A stretch of DNA of 64,000 bases from Peromyscus leucopus (Eukaryota > Chordata > Mammalia > Rodentia > Cricetidae). This document shows, piece after piece, positions 44,053-54,914 of this stretch. The position numbers and the translations under genes are program-made. The stretch covers positions 75,091,366 to 75,155,365 of the forward strand of contig NC_051086.1 in the NCBI RefSeq assembly GCF_004664715.2. The letters run 5' to 3'. The first letter of the stretch is position 1. Each line of letters opens with the position of its first letter. The notes beneath the pieces were generated by a model. It had not been told where the DNA came from. It searched no databases and worked only from the letters and a program-made list of their open reading frames with translations.

Positions 44053-44540
44053 TACTTGCGTTGTTGGTTGGTCTTTGGTCTTTTTCTGGGGGGTCCGCCA
44101 TGCAGCTCCCAAATAAATCACACACGGAGGCTTCTTCTTAATTATGAACGCCTGGCCTTACCTTGGCTTAGCTTCTAGCCAGCTTTCCTTAACTTAAATT
44201 ATCCCAATTATCTTTTGCCTCTGGGCTTTTCCTTTTCTCTAACTTCTGTAAATCTCACTCTTACTCCGTGGCTTGCTGTGTAGCTGGGTGGCTGGCCCCT
44301 GGAGTCCTCCTCCTCCTCCTCTGGCTCCTAGATCTTAGATCTCTCCTCCCAGTTTTCTCCTTCTATATATACTCTCTGCCTGCCAGCCCCACCTATCCTT
44401 TCTCCTGCCTTGCTATTGGCCAGGTCTTTTTTTAGAACAACAGGTGTTTTATACTGGCACAGTAACACAAGTTCACAGAGTTAAACAAATGCAACATGAA
44501 CAAAAGTAACACACCTTAAAATGTTCTACTACATACTTGC
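44053..44540 (-). mobile_element. ERV LTR with 7-bp flanking repeat
   Basis: LTR at about 44060-44533. Visible blocks are CATGCAGCTCCCAAATAAAT, GGCTTGCTGTGTAGCTGGGT, CCTGGAGTCCTCCTCCTCCT and TTGCTATTGGCCAGGTCTTT. The direct repeat TACTTGC lies at 44053-44059 and 44534-44540. CTATATATACTC at 44362-44373 could be the LTR's own core promoter on the opposite strand. No internal genes. Confidence 0.82.
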
Positions 44541-44619
44541 CGTCCTCTGGAGATGCCTATAGAGACCGGAGACTCTGCTGGGCCAGCAGGAAGTTCCTGC
44601 ACAGACTTTGGTTATACAG

Positions 44620-44775
44620 TCCTGCCTTCTGTTTCCTTACTGTTTTCGAATGTCAGTTCCTCATTGGTAAAATGTGGATGGCAGTAGCGACCACCTCTCT
44701 GGAATTCCATAAAGAGTAAATGCATTGCTTATAGAGGGACTGAGCCCAGTGCCATGTATACAGCAGGTGCTCCCC
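44620..44775 (+). mobile_element. MIR
   Basis: TCAGTTCCTCATTGGTAAAA near 44651, then TGGCAGTAGCGACCACCTCT and AAATGCATTGCTTATAGAGG. Ends with CCATGTATACAGCAGGTGCT. Confidence 0.82.
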
Positions 44776-45007
44776 TTGCCTCAGTCCCCTTTCCTCCCTT
44801 CTTGGCTGTGCAAGGAGCAGGCCCTGCAGCTTCTCTAGTGAGAGTTCTTGTCGGCAGGGTTTACAGGGTACTTCATCCTGACCCCTTGGCTCTTCTTTTA
44901 CCATGTATTTTGCTCTTAAAGAACCAGTTTTCTGTTTATGGAACCCCTTCTTTTACAATGCCATCAACACTGACTTATATGTCCTGGATTTTCATTTAAA
45001 AGAAAAC

Positions 45008-45009
<2 letters not shown>

Positions 45010-45056
<47 letters not shown>
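45010..45056. repeat. (GT)n microsatellite
   Basis: About 23 perfect TG units, in the tail side of the RSINE1 that follows. Confidence 0.98.
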
Positions 45057-45057
<1 letters not shown>

Positions 45058-45355
45058 TATCTGTGCACATATTTGTGCATGTGAATAATGCATGCACCAC
45101 GGTGTGTATCTCTGGGTGTTGGTAATCCTTACTTCCCACCTAGTTTGAGACAAAATCTCTCGTTGGCTTTTTCAGTGGAGATGTTCTTGGGCTTTGTGAG
45201 AGTCTCCTGTCCTCACCTCCTATCTCCCCATGGGGGGTGCTGGGATTCCAGACCCTCATGCAACCAAGTCAGGCATTTTGTGGATTCTAGAGATTTGAAT
45301 TTTGATCCTCACATCTATGGGACAAGCATTTTATCTATCCAGATGTCTTTGTAAC
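45057..45355 (-). mobile_element. RSINE1, diverged
   Basis: Main body 45140-45355. AGTTTGAGACAAAATCTCTC is followed by CTATCTCCCCATGGGGGGTG and GCTGGGATTCCAGACCCTCA. The tRNA-like head is AGAGATTTGAATTTTGATCC and CATTTTATCTATCCAGATG. The 45057-45139 part is weaker. Confidence 0.65.
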
Positions 45356-45559
45356 TCATCTGCTTGAATTTCTTACTCTTTGTAAATGTAGTGAAATAAC
45401 AAAAAAGGAAGCGTTAGGTAGAGGTATATCTTGAACAGAGTTTTCACAACCACCATGTCCTTATTCCTTTGGGATCAGAATTAGCTTGGAGGAGGTGTAG
45501 CACCCCCACCCCTCCACCCCACCTTTTCACCCCTGTGTGTGTTTTGGTTTGGTTTTGTT

Positions 45560-45692
45560 TGCTTGCTTACTTTTCATGGTTGTCCTGGGACTCACTATGC
45601 AGACCAGGCTGATTTCAAACTCCTAGAGATCTGCTGACTTCTGTCTTCCTAGTGCTGGGATTGAAGGTAGACACCACTATACCCAGCTATTT
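45560..45692 (-). mobile_element. B1 SINE
   Basis: TGGTTGTCCTGGGACTCACT, then ATGCAGACCAGGCTGATTTC, CTAGAGATCTGCTGACTTCT and AGTGCTGGGATTGAAGGTAG, ending ACTATACCCAGC. Confidence 0.9.
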
Positions 45693-45699
45693 TGTTGCT

Positions 45700-46035
45700 G
45701 TTTGTTTTTCCTTTGAGAGTTACCTAGCAACTATTGGAACGCAGGTGAAATCTGCTAATTGGATTGATACGGAATATGGTTGGAAGGAGTTTCCTAGCAA
45801 CCAACGTTCTCCTAGACCTCGCCATATACTTTGACTGCCCTTGTTCTTGCTGCTTTGTGAAGGGTTTCCTCCAAGTTTGCTTACTCATGGAATATTTCCA
45901 TCCACATTATGATGCCCTCCCTCTCTAGTGTATCTCTCCCTCACTCCTTTTCACTCTTTTTAAATTCCAACTAACGAAGCAGGCAGGTGAAAGAAAGCTG
46001 GAGTTTCTGTGAAAGAACAAGATCTACCTGAAAGA
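45700..46035. other. No recognisable gene or repeat
   Basis: Unique-looking sequence. Confidence 0.45.
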
Positions 46036-46350
46036 CCATGAGTTCTGCAGCCAATCAAATCTGAGTTTCCAAACCATTCTGCCATAATGAGTTAAATAAT
46101 TTACCTCACTTAAGAGTCACTGTCTTCATTAATGAACTAGGAAGTAAAGCATGGATAGAATTTGATCACGTGGTCCTGTCTTTAACGTCTAGTTCCTCTG
46201 GGCAAGTCATCACCATTACTTACCATTTCTGAGTTGCAGGTTCTCTCCAGTAAAATGGATGCATTAGCAGCTCCCATCCCACTGAGGTGGGCTCAGAAGG
46301 TTACCATGGAGTTAAGATAAAATGAGACTCAAAGTGCTTGGTGTATGTTG
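46036..46350 (+). mobile_element. Two adjacent MIR-like fragments
   Basis: First at 46036-46150 (CAGCCAATCAAATCTGAGTT, AGTCACTGTCTTCATTAATG). Second at about 46160-46350 (TGGGCAAGTCATCACCATTA, CTCTCCAGTAAAATGGATGC, AAAATGAGACTCAAAGTGCT). Confidence 0.65.
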
Positions 46351-46449
46351 GTATTTCTTGACATTTCTTCTTGTGGGCTCAATCACGTAGTAACATAAAA
46401 TACAAATATTACAGAGAAATATATGGTGGTTATTAACACATAATTTTAT

Positions 46450-46620
46450 ATTTTAGACTTCCTGATCCATTGACATATGAGCAAGCAGCCTCACACTCCC
46501 ACCACCAGAGCTGTTAGCCACACTTGTTGCCATGCCTTGCCCACTTTCCTCCAACTATAAGACAAAATAAATTCCTGCTCCCTTATGTTGTCCTTTATTA
46601 GGTCTTTGTTTATGGAAAGT
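46450..46620 (+). mobile_element. MaLR-type LTR 3' part
   Basis: AGCAAGCAGCCTCACACTCC, then TATAAGACAAAATAAATTCC and a short diverged 3' end. The 5' part of the LTR is not recognisable. Confidence 0.5.
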
Positions 46621-47069
46621 CGAAAAGTGACCAGTGTAGCAAATTAGTACTGTGCAGTTGGGTTCTGGTTGCAATCAACCTGACCGTGTGGTTCATAGGC
46701 ATTTTGAACTGCTTGGCAGGAGGGATGTGGAAGCATTTGGGACTGTAGGTTAGAGAAGTCCTAGAATGTGTAAGTAGAGCTTGAGAGCATATCCTGGTGA
46801 AAGTGTGGAGAACCAGAATGCCAGTAGAAATATGGACCTTCATTCAAGGCTGTGCTCCTGAGGTTTCAGAGGAGAAAGAGGACTCAATTGGAAACTGGAC
46901 TAGAGGCTATTTATGGTACATCCTAGCAAAGCATCTGGCTATATTATTCCTCTATCCTAAAAAAATTGAGTGAGGATGAATTCAGACATAATGAACTAAT
47001 TTATTTGGCAAGGGAAATTTTAAGATAGTCTAGCATTCAGACTGTGGCATGGTTATTACTCATTTATGG
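46621..47069. other. No recognisable gene or repeat
   Basis: Unique-looking sequence. Confidence 0.4.
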
Positions 47070-47129
47070 AGAAAGAGAGGGAAGGAGTGAGGGGGAGGGA
47101 GGGAGGAAGAGAGAAAGAGAGAGAGAGAG
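47070..47129. repeat. GA-rich tract
   Basis: Imperfect GGGAGGGAGGAAGAGAGA purine tract. Confidence 0.85.
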
Positions 47130-48249
47130 CAAGTGAGCAAAAATTGGAATAGAAATATGTGAAACATGTATAAGCTTGTCAAGGAAAGGAGCCTGAGTAA
47201 GTTTAAAGATGCTGAAGATGTGGGTGGATGGGAACAGAACCTATCTAATTGTTAGAGATTGATGCTATTGAAGAGAAACCATGAATTTTGCACAGGAACA
47301 GTAGGAAGGTGGGCTGAAGACAAGACACCATCCGTTGGGGGACTCCAGGTGTAACAGTGCAAACTCTTTGGAAAGGCAATGGTGAGAAAGACAGAGCTTT
47401 CACAGTACCCTACCAGAAAACAGCATTTTCCCAAGGACAGTGGAAACAATTGGTGAAGATTTCTTTCTGTTTGTCACCCTGTTCATGGAAGGGGTTACCG
47501 GATCAGAGCATTTTTGTATTAGGATTGTGAGGCTGCTGTGTTGAGGCAGCTCCTCAGAGATGGTCAGTTCCTAATTTCCAGGATGTATAAACGTGTAACT
47601 TTCTGTGGTGATAGAAGTTTGTGGATGACTAAACAGGATGATGTGGTCAAGAGACTTTGGTAGAAGATCATGAGGGTCCTTGTAAAGGAAAAGAGTCAGG
47701 AGAGGAGGTGACAGGCACAGAGACTGGAGAGCAGGGGCACTGGAAGCTGTTCCATGGCTGATTCTGAAGAAAGAGTGGGTCATGAGGAATTCAGGTGGCC
47801 TCTAGAAGGTGAGAAAGGCAAGAAGATCAACCCTGCAGCCTTAAGAGAAGGGCAACCCTGCCAACATCTTGATCTTCAACTAGGGAGATCCATTTTAGAG
47901 GTGTGATATCCAGAATCATAAAATAATAAATTGTGCCACATGTGGATAATCTGCCACAGGTAAGGACTACAGAGGACTCTGAGAGTTTAGAAGAGGCACT
48001 GAAACATCTGGAGACCTTCAACACCCCCCCCATCCCCTGCCGCCCTGTGTCCCACGGTGCCTTTGGTTAGCTGAGGCAAGTGAATTCTTTCCTCTCAACA
48101 CACTTTTCCATCTGTGTATTGAAGATAGTGGATTAATCTAGGCTCTCTCTTGGGCCTCTTCCTGTGAAGTGTTTGTATGGCCCTTCTGCCCCAGCGCTGT
48201 CTCGTGGAGACAGTGGGGTGAGTAACCAGGCATTGTGACTTACACTTTG
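47130..48249. other. No recognisable gene or repeat
   Basis: Unique-looking sequence with a C-run near 48027. Confidence 0.45.
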
Positions 48250-48400
48250 GAGGCCGTGTGCTCATTCAACAAACTGGGGCTTAATAGGCACCAGGTGCTG
48301 TGCTGATTGCTGGGAGGATAAAGACAAATAAGCTGTTTCTGTCCCTTGCAGAAACCAGAGTCTAGTGGGAGAGGGAGGGATGGAGGCAGTGGAGGCAGAG
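48250..48400. mobile_element. L2-like fragment
   Basis: GCTCATTCAACAAACTGGGG, then GCACCAGGTGCTGTGCTGAT, GCTGGGAGGATAAAGACAAA and CCAGAGTCTAGTGGGAGAGG. The 114-codon frame at 48346-48690 begins inside it. Confidence 0.68.
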
Positions 48401-48864
48401 CCTCGGTGGCTGGCCCTTGTGAGGGTAAAGCAAAATTCCCAGAAGAGGTAAAGGCCAAGTGGTGGTTAGCAGGAGAGATGAGTGAGGGCTATTTCTCTGG
48501 CAGAGCCTGTGTCCGGGTAGGGAGACACGGGACTGTGGCTGGCTGGATTACAGCAAAGAGGAAATTTGTTTTCAAGAGTGGAGGAAGGGGTGGTAGTTTA
48601 GGCTGCAGGCAAAAGCAGAAGCCTGGGCTGGTGCAAGGTGCACCTGTCTGTCTGGTTATAAGGCACACGGAGGAAGTGGGGAGCTCATGATGGTGTTCCA
48701 CTGGGCCAGGCAAGGTGTCCTTCATGTGTTGTAATGATTTTTTTCACTTTGATCTTTAAACTAGTGAGGCAAATGGGCTAAAGAAGTTGTCAACTAATGA
48801 CTTATATTGAGGATATTAAAGAGTGGGAAGACCTAGAGGAAGGGTTGTTGCCATACTCACTCCG
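48401..48864. other. No recognisable gene; possible continued L2 remnant
   Basis: 48401-48520 may continue the L2-like match. The remainder looks unique. Confidence 0.35.
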
Positions 48865-49030
48865 GAGCTACACAACCTGGCATTCAGTCTTGGTCCTACC
48901 ACTTGTTAACGGTATGACCTTGAATAAACCAGCCAGCCTGTGGCTGCCTCAGTTTCCTCTTTTATAGAATGGAAGGCAGTAGCAGAAGCACCTCGGAGAA
49001 TTAAGTGAGTCTGAGGTGAACACTGTCTAG
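48865..49030 (+). mobile_element. MIR
   Basis: GCATTCAGTCTTGGTCCTAC, then ACCACTTGTTAACGGTATGA and CTGCCTCAGTTTCCTCTTTT. Ends GAGAATTAAGTGAGTCTGAG. Confidence 0.88.
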
Positions 49031-49394
49031 ACTCCAGCTGGTATTGTGTCTTTGTTTGCTATTGGAATTTCGGATGATATCCTACACATCAGAGTCTATC
49101 TGACATTGACCCTCAACGACACACTTCTGTATAAGAGAGGGGTTCTTTCAGGATGTGTTCAAGGGACCTCATTACCACATGAAGTCGGGTGCCAGGGTGG
49201 ACCTTGTTAAAACAGAAACTTTGTTTAGCAGCAAAGACTCCAAGGAGACCATTAAGGTGACACTGAGGTATTTCAGGGACCTTCTGTGTAGCCTAGTGTC
49301 CCTATAGCTGATAAGGCCTGGCAGGTGACCCAAGGCAAACTTGTATGCAGGCCAAGATGACTGTTGGCTTCCTCCACTTTCTCTTGAGAGAGTC
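49031..49394. other. No recognisable gene or repeat
   Basis: Unique-looking sequence. Confidence 0.4.
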
Positions 49395-49510
49395 TGCCAG
49401 GCTATTTGACCTTAGCTAAGACTATTTCTTTGAGGCTTCACTTTTTTGCCCATAAACAGTGGGTAGTAAAAATTTCATCTTCACCAAATTCAAAGAATTA
49501 AGCCCGCATT
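49395..49510 (+). mobile_element. Possible MIR fragment
   Basis: GGCTATTTGACCTTAGCTAA, then GAGGCTTCACTTTTTTGCCC and AAACAGTGGGTAGTAAAAAT. Confidence 0.5.
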
Positions 49511-49794
49511 ATGTTGAACCCATGACTATGTTATTACACACTATAATTAGCAGTGTAGAACAACAAATACTGTGTTCCTGTTTCTCCTGATCAGAAACCT
49601 GGTCAGGCCTTAGCTAAATATCGCTGGCCTTGGGTCTCTCAGGGGCCTGCAGTCAAGCTGTGACCAAGATGCAGTCCTTTCAAGGCCCAATGGTGGCTTC
49701 AGCCACCTTCAAGTTCACTTCCATGCCCCTGCTCCCTCTACTATTCTGCCAGTGTGGCTGCATGGACTTCGGGACTTACAACAGGAAGCGTTCT

Positions 49795-50105
49795 TATCAC
49801 AGGCCTGGGGTCTTGAAATCCAAGACGAAGGTGCCAGCAGCCTGCTAGCTGAGACTGCTCTACCTTCTGCATGGTGGCTTCTTGCTATGCTCTCCCATGG
49901 CCTTTTTATCTGTGCCTGAGCACACCTGATGTCTCTTGTCTATATGAAATTTCCAGTTCTATTGAATTAGACTTGGATTATTCCCATGCCTTCATTTAAG
50001 TTTTTTACCTCTTTAGAGGACTCATCTACAAATACGGTCACATTGGGGAGGGTAGGCTTTCAATGGATGGATTCTAGGGGACCATGATTTGGTTAGGAGT
50101 GGTTT
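49795..50105 (-). mobile_element. Old MaLR (MST/MLT-type) LTR
   Basis: GAAATCCAAGACGAAGGTGC, then CAGCAGCCTGCTAGCTGAGA, TTACCTCTTTAGAGGACTCA and CTACAAATACGGTCACATTG. Same group as 12707 and in the same orientation. Confidence 0.68.
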
Positions 50106-50394
50106 CTCACTACAGAGAAGTGGAGGTATGTGCTCTCTACACGTTGGCTGAATGTCCTCAGCTGGTGACCTAGAGAGTCTGCAAGGACTCCTAACTACTC
50201 TCTTTTGGTAAACTAATCTTGGAAGTTACATTCCATCTCTTTTGCAGTGACCTATTTGTCAGACCCTCTGACCCACCTACATCTAAGGAGAGAAACTATA
50301 CAAGGTTAGATATTCTAGGAGAGAGCATTGGGGGCCATCCTAAGGGTGCCATTCACAACCCTTCGTAAAACAGGCACTTAGTAAGTGCCCTCTT
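50106..50394. other. No recognisable gene or repeat
   Basis: Unique-looking sequence. Confidence 0.4.
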
Positions 50395-50606
50395 AAACAG
50401 TTTTCATGTGTATGGGTGTTTTGCCTGCATGTATGTCTGTGAACCACATGCCTGACTGGTGCCCTTGGAGGAATAAGAGGCTGTCAGATGAGGAACTGGA
50501 GCGACAGATGATTGTGAACTGCCATGTGGGTGCCTAGGACTCTGGGAGCCCAGGTCGTCTGCAAGAGCAACAAGTACTCTTAACCACTGAACCGTCTCTC
50601 CTGCTC
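50395..50606 (-). mobile_element. B2/B3-type SINE
   Basis: GGGTGTTTTGCCTGCATGTA, then GAACTGCCATGTGGGTGCCT, CTGCAAGAGCAACAAGTACT and the head TTAACCACTGAACCGTCTCT ending TGCTCC. Confidence 0.92.
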
Positions 50607-50747
50607 CAAGTGTCTTTTATATCAAATAGGACAAATATAATTCTGTACTTCTGGCATCTACACTTTGCTGGAGGGGATACACCACACATCTACAGTCCCC
50701 TCATCTCTGTTCAGTATACAAAATGGAGTCATTCTTGTCATAGCCCC

Positions 50748-51129
50748 TGAAATGGTTAATCTTGTTGTCAACTTGATGGATATAGAATTACCATGGAAAC
50801 AAACCTCAGGGCAGGTCAATGAGGGATTTTTGAGACTGAGTTAACTGAGGTAGGATGAGCCACCATAAATATAGGTGGCACCATTCTAAGAGCTGGCATC
50901 CCAGACTGGGTAAAAACAAAAGAGAAAGTTAGCTGAGTGCCAGCGTTCACCACTCTCTGTTTCCTGGCTGTGGAGACAGTGTGACCCGTTGCCTCCTGTG
51001 GATGCTGCAGAGACATCCCCACTCCCTACGATGGATTGAATTTCTCAAACCATTGGGCAAAAACTTAATTTCTGAAGTTGCTTTTGAGAGGTACTTTTGT
51101 CTCAGCAACGGGAGAAGTTAACTATCACA
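50748..51129 (+). mobile_element. MaLR-type LTR (ORR1/MT group)
   Basis: TGAAATGGTTAATCTTGTTG, then TCAACTTGATGGATATAGAA, ACCATGGAAACAAACCTCAG and GAGGTACTTTTGTCTCAGCA, followed by AACGGGAGAAGTTAACTA. Confidence 0.85.
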
Positions 51130-51209
51130 CACACTAAAATAGCATTGTGGGCCATGAGAGAGAAAGGGAAATACATGCTTGTGTCATGGATGCCTGCCCA
51201 AACAAACAG

Positions 51210-51389
51210 CCACTCTCTATGTGAGTGTATGTGCACATGAGTGCAGCCTCCCAAAGAGGCCAGAAGGTAGTGTGGATTTCCTGGAGCTGGAGTTACAGGA
51301 AGTTTTGGGTCAGCAAGCCTGGAAACTGAACTTGGGTCCTCTGCAAGAGTAGTGTGCACTCTTAACCACTGAGCCTCGTCTCCAGCCCC
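51210..51389 (-). mobile_element. B3-type SINE
   Basis: CCTGGAGCTGGAGTTACAGG is the B3-specific segment. AACTTGGGTCCTCTGCAAGA, CTCTTAACCACTGAGCC and TCTCCAGCCCC follow. Confidence 0.9.
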
Positions 51390-51637
51390 CAGCTCTCCTA
51401 TCTTTAAGACTCTCTAGCATGTAATGACAGACCTGCTAGCTATTACCTTAAGACTAGCTTTGGATGGCAGCTGCCACTGCTTTCCAATCAAAGATCTCTA
51501 GCTCCCACAATCACCACAGTGCCAAGCAACAACCTTCACTCACAATAACTTTATAGATTTCTCTGTTCTAATACAAGCCCCACCTTCTCTTTGTGGTCCA
51601 GACATACGGGGCCCATCCCAGCCTGAACATGGTGATC

Positions 51638-52114
51638 TTGGGTTGTGGTTGATATATTGTGCACCCCAATAAACTTATCTGGGGGTCAGAGAACAGAACA
51701 GCCATAATATTAAACATAGAAGTTAGGCAGTGGTAGCACATGCCTTTAATCCTAGCATTTCAGAGGCAGAGATCCATCTGGATCTCTGTGAGTTCAAAGC
51801 CACACTGGAAACAGCCAGGCATAGTAACTCCTGCCTTTAATCCCAGGAAGTGATGGCAGAAAGGAGAAAGGGATGAGGAGCAGGGACTTAGAGCCTGGTT
51901 AAGCTTTTAGGCTTCTAGCAGCAGTTCAGCTGAGATTCATTCTGGATGAGGACTCAGAGGCTTCCAGCCTGAGGAAACAGGATCAGCTGAGGAATTGGCA
52001 AGGTGAGGTGGCTGTGGCTTGTTCTGCTTCTCTGATTCTCCAGTGTTGACCCCAGTACCTGGCTCCAGGTTTGTTTTTATTAATAAGACCCTTTAAGATT
52101 CGTGTTACATTGGG
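51638..52114 (+). mobile_element. ERV-type solo LTR carrying B1-like units
   Basis: LTR at about 51643-52109, with 5-bp flanks TTGGG at 51638-51642 and 52110-52114. Between about 51724 and 51850 it contains two B1-like 5' segments in tandem (TAGCACATGCCTTTAATCCT and ACTCCTGCCTTTAATCCCAG). The rest has TTAAGCTTTTAGGCTTCTAG, TGAGATTCATTCTGGATGAG and GGTTTGTTTTTATTAATAAG. The family is familiar from cricetid genomes; I do not give a name. No internal genes. Confidence 0.8.
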
Positions 52115-52744
52115 TCCTATTCATTTATCCTAAAGTGAAAGGTCATGTATTGGAGATTCATCTCTTTGTTTTTGTTTAACTCTGACAAAAGAAATACCTA
52201 TGTTTTCATACGCATTCTTCCTCAGGATACTCCTGTGGAAGTAGATATACCACATAACAGTATATATTTCCACAAAAGTAGACATAGCTGTAGATGTGTA
52301 TATGTTTAGGGTTGGACAAGAATCAGTGTCCCATCCCAGGTCAGGATAGGGCTTGGTGTAATGGACAGATGAGTGTTTTGGAGGGGGTGGCTGTGAGTTC
52401 ATGGGGGCAGTGGGGTACAGTGTCTGGGGTTGGGGGAGTCTGTGCTATGCTGCTGTAAAATTGAACCAGAGCCACATGAGCCAAAGGGCCTGAAAATGGA
52501 GAAATGTGTGCATCTGCCAAGTGATGGAATCATTACTGTTGGCAGTTGATATTACCCTGTGCTCTGATACTCCCTCATCCATTCTGTGTTGTTGAGAGAT
52601 GATCTGATAGTGTTGATTGTTCGGACACGAACTTCCATGGAGTGGCCTTTTCTCATTTAGAACCCACCTTCTTAAACCAAGCTTCACAACTCCATCTGGG
52701 ATTGTGTAAATGGATATGGGGTCATGAAAAAAATTGGCAGCAGC
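52115..52744. other. No recognisable gene or repeat
   Basis: Unique-looking sequence. Confidence 0.45.
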
Positions 52745-53630
52745 TAAAGGTTTTTGAATGTGCAGTGACCAAAAACTAATTCAGAATCAAAGGTGCAATG
52801 AGTTTGAGGTGTTTCTGGCAGGGGGTCACTTGCGTTGTGCCAAGTAACCTCACTGCAGCCTTGAGTCTGAACATATATTGTGCCCACTTTACTCTGTGCA
52901 TGCCCCACGGTGCCCGTGAGTGCTTCCTGAAGCATCTTGGCTCGTACCTGAGACTGTTCTATGTTATAAAAATTGCAGCATTTTTTGCTGTACACACAGT
53001 GTTTTCTGATCCTCTAGAAATACAATGTTTTAATGAGGGAAAACAAAAGTTTTTAATACTTCCTTACTGCCATTCCTCAGCAGGTAAGTATCAAATTACT
53101 ATGGCTTTGGAGTGTATCATGCCAGAATGTTTGATTTTTAAAATTGCTGTTTGAGTTGCTGGCTTGAGTTTCATAAAATAACATTAAATGAATTTTGGTT
53201 TGGGATTAGGACAGAATGTCCAACAATGTTTGAAATGACCCTAGATATACTTCTGCCATTTTATAATATGTATTTGTGCAAAGGGACATTTTCAGCATTG
53301 CTGATTACAAAGTTAAAATATTGATCAACTCTTAAAAATTATTGAAGATGCTCCATGTTCTGCATTATCAGATATTCACTCAATATTTAATTCTTCATGT
53401 AAAAATAAGCAGACATACTCATTTCATTAGTTTGTGAATTTGAGTTTGCATTTAATAAATGGTTGAATTGTATGTTTATGTCAAAGAGTTGTTTTAAAAT
53501 AAATTTCCTTATGGTTTATTATCAGTAAATGTTTGATTTGTATGCTTGTTTTATATCCTTATATAACCTTAATATTTTTTCTCAGAATAAATTTCTAAGT
53601 CAGAAAACTTTAAGAAGCCCTGATGTAGCA
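52745..53630. other. AT-rich unclassified segment, possible ancient repeat
   Basis: Long AT-rich stretch with no rodent SINE in it. A 118-codon plus frame at 52798-53154 has no recognisable domain. The texture (TTTAATAAATGGTTGAATTG, AATAAATTTCCTTATGG) is that of an old DNA-transposon or 3' UTR-like sequence, but I cannot name a family. Confidence 0.35.
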
Positions 53631-53664
53631 TATCCTTTTCATTTGCACTAATGATCATTTATTT

Positions 53665-53812
53665 ATTTGTTTGTGGTTGAGACAAGGTCTCATTTAGCCC
53701 AGGCTAGTTTCATGTAGTCATATAGTCAAGGATGACCTTGAATTCCTGGTTGCCTTGTTTGACCTTCCAAGTGCTGGGATTACAGGCATGTCCCACAACA
53801 CCAAGCACTACG
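53665..53812 (-). mobile_element. B1F/PB1-type SINE
   Basis: GGTTGAGACAAGGTCTCATT, then CAAGGATGACCTTGAATTCC, CCAAGTGCTGGGATTACAGG and CACAACACCAAGC. Carries the longer middle typical of early B1 forms. Confidence 0.87.
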
Positions 53813-54350
53813 ATGCCCTTCTTAAAAAGGTTTTCAGTTTTAGTCTAAATTCTGTCCTTTGCCCTTGGTGTCTCTATTCCTACCTCTTTTTGTTAACATT
53901 GGTCTGATGTATGTTGGTTTTTAAATTTTCAACTTGCTGGTGTCATTTGTGTTCTTACTTTCAAATAGCATGTAGTTAACTGTACCTTCCTTTTTAAACC
54001 CATTCTAAGGATCTTTGTCTCTCATGGTAGAACTCAACCCCCTCACACGTAATAGCATCCAGGATGTTAGGGTTGTCTCTGCCATTTAATTTTTTATGTT
54101 CTATTTATTGTGTCATCTCTCAGCTCCCCACTTCTCTTTTGCTTATGCCTCTTAAATTGAGGAAGTTTGTTCATTACCCTTTCCCCACTCCAGTGAACTG
54201 GTAGGTCAATATGAATTCATAGTCATCCAATGTTTACACTTATCATGCAATATGCATACTTCAATATATTTCTATTTCAAAAATTAACTAATGGCTATGT
54301 CTCTTCAATTCTGCTGAAAAGCTGATATTTTAGGTTTATGTTATTAATAT
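53813..54350. other. No recognisable gene or repeat
   Basis: AT-rich, unique-looking sequence, with possible old LINE texture. Confidence 0.35.
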
Positions 54351-54354
54351 ACTT

Positions 54355-54480
54355 TTATTTTATTTTTTCATTTTTCTTTTTTATTGAAAAAATTTTATCC
54401 AATATATTCTGATCAGTTTCTCCTCCCTCAACTCCTCAAAGATCCTCCCCACCTCCCCACCTGCACCTTTAGATAATGCT
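54355..54480. mobile_element. Lx/L1-type fragment
   Basis: TTTTTCTTTTTTATTGAAAA, then CCAATATATTCTGATCAGTT and AAAGATCCTCCCCACCTCCC. Same general family as 40025. Confidence 0.55.
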
Positions 54481-54645
54481 TTTTATATCTGAAGAATCCA
54501 TTAAAATTTGCATTGAAAGTCCAAGAACATTTTATACTATAATTGACTTAGATTTAATTATTTTAAAATTTGTGTTCCAGTGAATTGTATGGGGCAATTT
54601 CAATCTTTTCATCTGAGTGCAGTGACCATTATAAAAGTAGCTTCT

Positions 54646-54772
54646 TGCTGGGCAGAAGTGGCATATGCTCGCAATCCCAACATTCTGGAAGCTGAAAGCT
54701 GTGAGACGAAGGTTAACTTTTGTCAGGAAGCAAGATCTTGCCTCAGCAAAATGAAACAAATCCCCCAAACCT
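54646..54772 (+). mobile_element. Diverged B1 SINE
   Basis: TTGCTGGGCAGAAGTGGCAT, then CAATCCCAACATTCTGGAAG and CTTGCCTCAGCAAAATGAAA. Confidence 0.65.
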
Positions 54773-54914
54773 TTGTTATATTTACCCAGCACCTCCCACA
54801 TGACAAGCCACCCACTAACAAGGAAAGGGAGATATCACCCGCCTTGAGGTGGGACCTGTTTGTGTAAACTTAACTAACATTACTCACTATTGCCTTCCTC
54901 AGCTCTGGAACAGG

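Noticed and set aside
48346..48690. 114-codon plus-strand frame rich in Gly/Arg/Lys
   Set aside because: Starts inside an L2-like repeat and shows no domain.
13865..52114. LTRs as complete endogenous retroviruses
   Set aside because: No paired LTRs and no internal gag, pol or env sequence next to any; all read as solo or partial LTRs.
52798..53154. 118-codon plus-strand frame in AT-rich DNA
   Set aside because: Rich in Cys, Leu and Phe but with no domain I recognise; kept only as part of an unclassified segment.
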